Below, piece by piece: positions 5,554-6,687 of a stretch of 6,687 bases of DNA. Numbering within the stretch: position 1 is the stretch's first letter; the number at the start of each line of letters is the position of its first letter. The notes beneath the pieces are model-generated. The model saw only the letters and a list, made by a program, of their open reading frames with translations. It was not told where the DNA came from and searched no databases. The stretch covers positions 1 to 6,687 of the forward strand of contig JACQPP010000152.1 of NCBI GenBank assembly GCA_016207465.1, given 5' to 3'. This DNA is from Methanobacteriota archaeon (GTDB taxonomy: Archaea; Halobacteriota; Syntropharchaeia; JACQPP01). The translations under genes were made by a program, and so were the position numbers.

Positions 5554-5584
5554 GGCCCCGGGTTTTAAATCTGTTGCCCGGGCC
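5554..5584 (-). promoter_or_regulatory. TATA-like box of the cupredoxin-like gene inside a GC inverted repeat after hisG
   Basis: Plus-strand 5554-5562 (GGCCCCGGG) and 5577-5584 (CCCGGGCC) form an inverted repeat with one bulged C, beginning on the base after the hisG stop. Its loop holds TTTTAAAT (5563-5570), a TATA-like box about 40 bases upstream of ATG 5527, predicting transcription from near 5540. One site may therefore combine the 3' end of hisG with the promoter of the next gene. Confidence 0.5.
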
Positions 5585-6454
5585 TTATCGCACAATCTTG
5601 GAGATTTCCATTTCGAGGATGTCCTGGGCCCCGGCAGCCTTGAGGCGGGGGAGGAGGGTGTTGACGCTCCTCTTCTCCACGACGGTCTCGACGGCGTAGT
5701 AGTCGAGGCCGTAGAGTTTGGAGATGGTGGGGCGCTTCATGGCGGGGAGGACCCCCATGAGGGCGTCGAGGCGGCGCGCGGGGACGTTCATGATGAGGAG
5801 GGCCTTCCCGCGGGCCTCGACGACTCCGAGGAGGAGGGTGCGGATGGCCTCGATGTCCCCCCGCTTCTGCCTCCACGCCTTCTTGTTGGCGAGGAGGAGG
5901 CTGGTGGACTCGAGGATGGTGTCCACGATGCGGAGGCCCGAGCGGCGGAGGGTGGTGCCGGTCTCGGTGACATCCACGAGGGCGTCGGCGAGGTCGGGGA
6001 CCTTGGCCTCCGTCGCCCCATACGAAAACAGGGTCTTGACGGGGATTCCCAGGCGGCGGAAGTAGCGGCGGGTGAGGTTGGGGTATTCGGTGGTGACCCG
6101 GGCCCCCCGGGGAATCCGCCGGGCGGTGCGGATGCGGGACTCGGCGGGGACCGCCACCACCACCCGCACGGCCCCGGGGCCCCCCTTGCTGTAGCCGAGG
6201 TCGGCCACCTTCACCACATCTGCGCCAGCCTCCTCCACCCAGTCGAGGCCGCTGATGCCCAAATCAAAGAGCCCCCGCTCCACGTATCCGGGGATCTCCT
6301 GGGGGCGAAGCACCTTCACCCGCTCGATGCGGGGGTCCTCGATGCGCCCCGAGTACTCCCGCTCCCCGATGCGCACCCCCAGGCCGGCCTGGCGGAAGAG
6401 GAGGAGGGTCTGCTCCTCGAGGCTCCCCTTGGGGAGGGTGATGGAGAGGGCCAT
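5585..6454 (-). CDS. hisG: ATP phosphoribosyltransferase, long form (histidine biosynthesis, first step)
   Basis: HisG joins ATP and PRPP to give phosphoribosyl-ATP in the cytoplasm, committing carbon to histidine. The 289-residue protein starts with ITLPKGSLEEQTL, typical of the family, and has the GLFDLGISGLDWV segment. The PRPP-binding loop is DALVDVTETGTTLR at about 157-170. Residues from about 213 form the extra C-terminal ACT-like domain of long-form HisG, with PAMKRPTISKL, YYAVETVVEK and LKAAGAQDIL. Long-form enzymes are usually feedback-inhibited by histidine through this domain and do not need HisZ. ATG 6454 has a TATA-like AATATTAA centred about 27 bases upstream, pointing to a leaderless mRNA. 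The gene is divergent from the histidyl-tRNA synthetase gene across a 100-base region holding an inverted repeat. The family call is very secure. Confidence 0.97.
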   Translation of the reverse strand: MALSITLPKGSLEEQTLLLFRQAGLGVRIGEREYSGRIEDPRIERVKVLRPQEIPGYVERGLFDLGISGLDWVEEAGADVVKVADLGYSKGGPGAVRVVVAVPAESRIRTARRIPRGARVTTEYPNLTRRYFRRLGIPVKTLFSYGATEAKVPDLADALVDVTETGTTLRRSGLRIVDTILESTSLLLANKKAWRQKRGDIEAIRTLLLGVVEARGKALLIMNVPARRLDALMGVLPAMKRPTISKLYGLDYYAVETVVEKRSVNTLLPRLKAAGAQDILEMEISKIVR

Positions 6455-6477
6455 GGTAGCCCCCTCCGTTCCCCCCG

Positions 6478-6485
6478 AATATTAA
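6478..6485 (-). promoter_or_regulatory. TATA-like promoter of hisG
   Basis: AATATTAA is centred about 27 bases before the hisG ATG at 6454, the standard archaeal TATA distance if transcription starts at the start codon. It is the most A/T-rich octamer in this region. Confidence 0.6.
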
Positions 6486-6493
6486 CGGTTCTG

Positions 6494-6528
6494 TGGCTTT
6501 TCCAGAAGGCGAACCTCCGGAAAAGCCA
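6494..6528 (+). repeat. Inverted repeat between hisG and hisS promoters
   Basis: TGGCTTTTCC (6494-6503) pairs perfectly with GGAAAAGCCA (6519-6528) around a 15-base loop that itself contains AGG-CGAA-CCT. It lies between the two divergent TATA-like boxes and its right arm overlaps the one for hisS, so a protein bound here could affect both promoters. No known regulator site is recognised. Confidence 0.55.
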
Positions 6529-6533
6529 TAAAC
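6527..6533 (+). promoter_or_regulatory. TATA-like promoter of hisS
   Basis: CATAAAC is centred about 25 bases before ATG 6555. No ribosome binding site precedes that ATG, which fits a leaderless transcript. The box shares two bases with the right arm of the 6494-6528 inverted repeat. Confidence 0.45.
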
Positions 6534-6554
6534 ACCCGACGTTTACACGCTCTC

Positions 6555-6687
6555 ATGGCCCGGAGGCCCATCGGGACCCGCGATTTCCCGCCGGAGGAGA
6601 TGGCCCGCCGGCGGGCCCTGGAGGGCCGCCTCCGGGGGGTGGCGGAGGCCTGGGGATACCAGGAGGTGGCCACCCCCCTCTTCGAGG
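6555..6687 (+). CDS. hisS: Histidine--tRNA ligase, N-terminal part (3' end outside window)
   Basis: From ATG 6555 the open frame gives 44 residues before the window ends. The sequence RPIGTRDFPPEEMARRR followed by AEAWGYQEVATPLFE is the typical start of histidyl-tRNA synthetase: the GTRDF motif before class II motif 1, and the GY-x-E-x-x-T-P-x-FE helix-strand. The enzyme activates histidine with ATP and charges tRNA-His in the cytoplasm. The HisS-like paralogue HisZ starts in a similar way, but it partners short-form HisG; the adjacent HisG is long form, so HisS is the better call. Catalytic motifs 2 and 3 would lie beyond the window. The divergent arrangement with hisG groups two histidine-use genes around one control region. 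Confidence 0.88.
   Translation, partial: MARRPIGTRDFPPEEMARRRALEGRLRGVAEAWGYQEVATPLFE

Noticed and set aside
6555..6687. HisZ regulatory subunit instead of histidyl-tRNA synthetase
   Set aside because: The adjacent HisG is the long form with the C-terminal ACT-like domain, which does not use HisZ.

Overview
The window reads as a GC-rich archaeal chromosome segment, probably euryarchaeal. Four lines of sequence support this: a KaiC/RadA-like ATPase fragment; a NEW3-repeat surface protein beside an ABC-2 type permease; A/T-rich TATA-like boxes centred about 25-34 bases upstream of five starts that lack a Shine-Dalgarno sequence (the leaderless layout of archaeal genes); and an isolated GGAGG ribosome binding site at the one gene whose TATA box lies further upstream. 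I cannot assign a genus.

Left part (1-3550, plus strand): the 3' end of a KaiC-like ATPase gene is followed by a 283-base gap packed with nested inverted repeats, an ABC-2 family permease, a short gap with two more perfect hairpins, and a secreted, C-terminally anchored protein with three NEW3-like beta domains and one carboxypeptidase-regulatory-like domain. Permease and NEW3 protein plausibly act together at the cell envelope. No ABC ATPase is visible in the window.

Middle (3551-4667): a minus-strand gene for a single-pass membrane protein (SHOCT-like N-terminus, cysteine-containing outer domain) ends exactly where the NEW3 gene ends. It is divergent from a 47-residue charged, helical small protein.

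Right part (4671-6687): a minus-strand pair encodes a four-helix membrane protein resembling DUF420 and a lipoprotein with a cupredoxin-like fold that lacks the usual cysteine copper ligand. Upstream of these lies hisG (long form), divergent from the 5' end of a histidyl-tRNA synthetase gene, which runs off the window.

The most unusual signal is structural. All four genes followed by non-coding sequence rather than a convergent neighbour have an inverted repeat starting at or directly after the stop codon. The one after the KaiC-like gene (482-640) folds on paper into a nearly gap-free four-way junction whose fourth arm branches again. Two other hairpins share an identical inner core, and one contains the predicted GTG start of the NEW3 gene.
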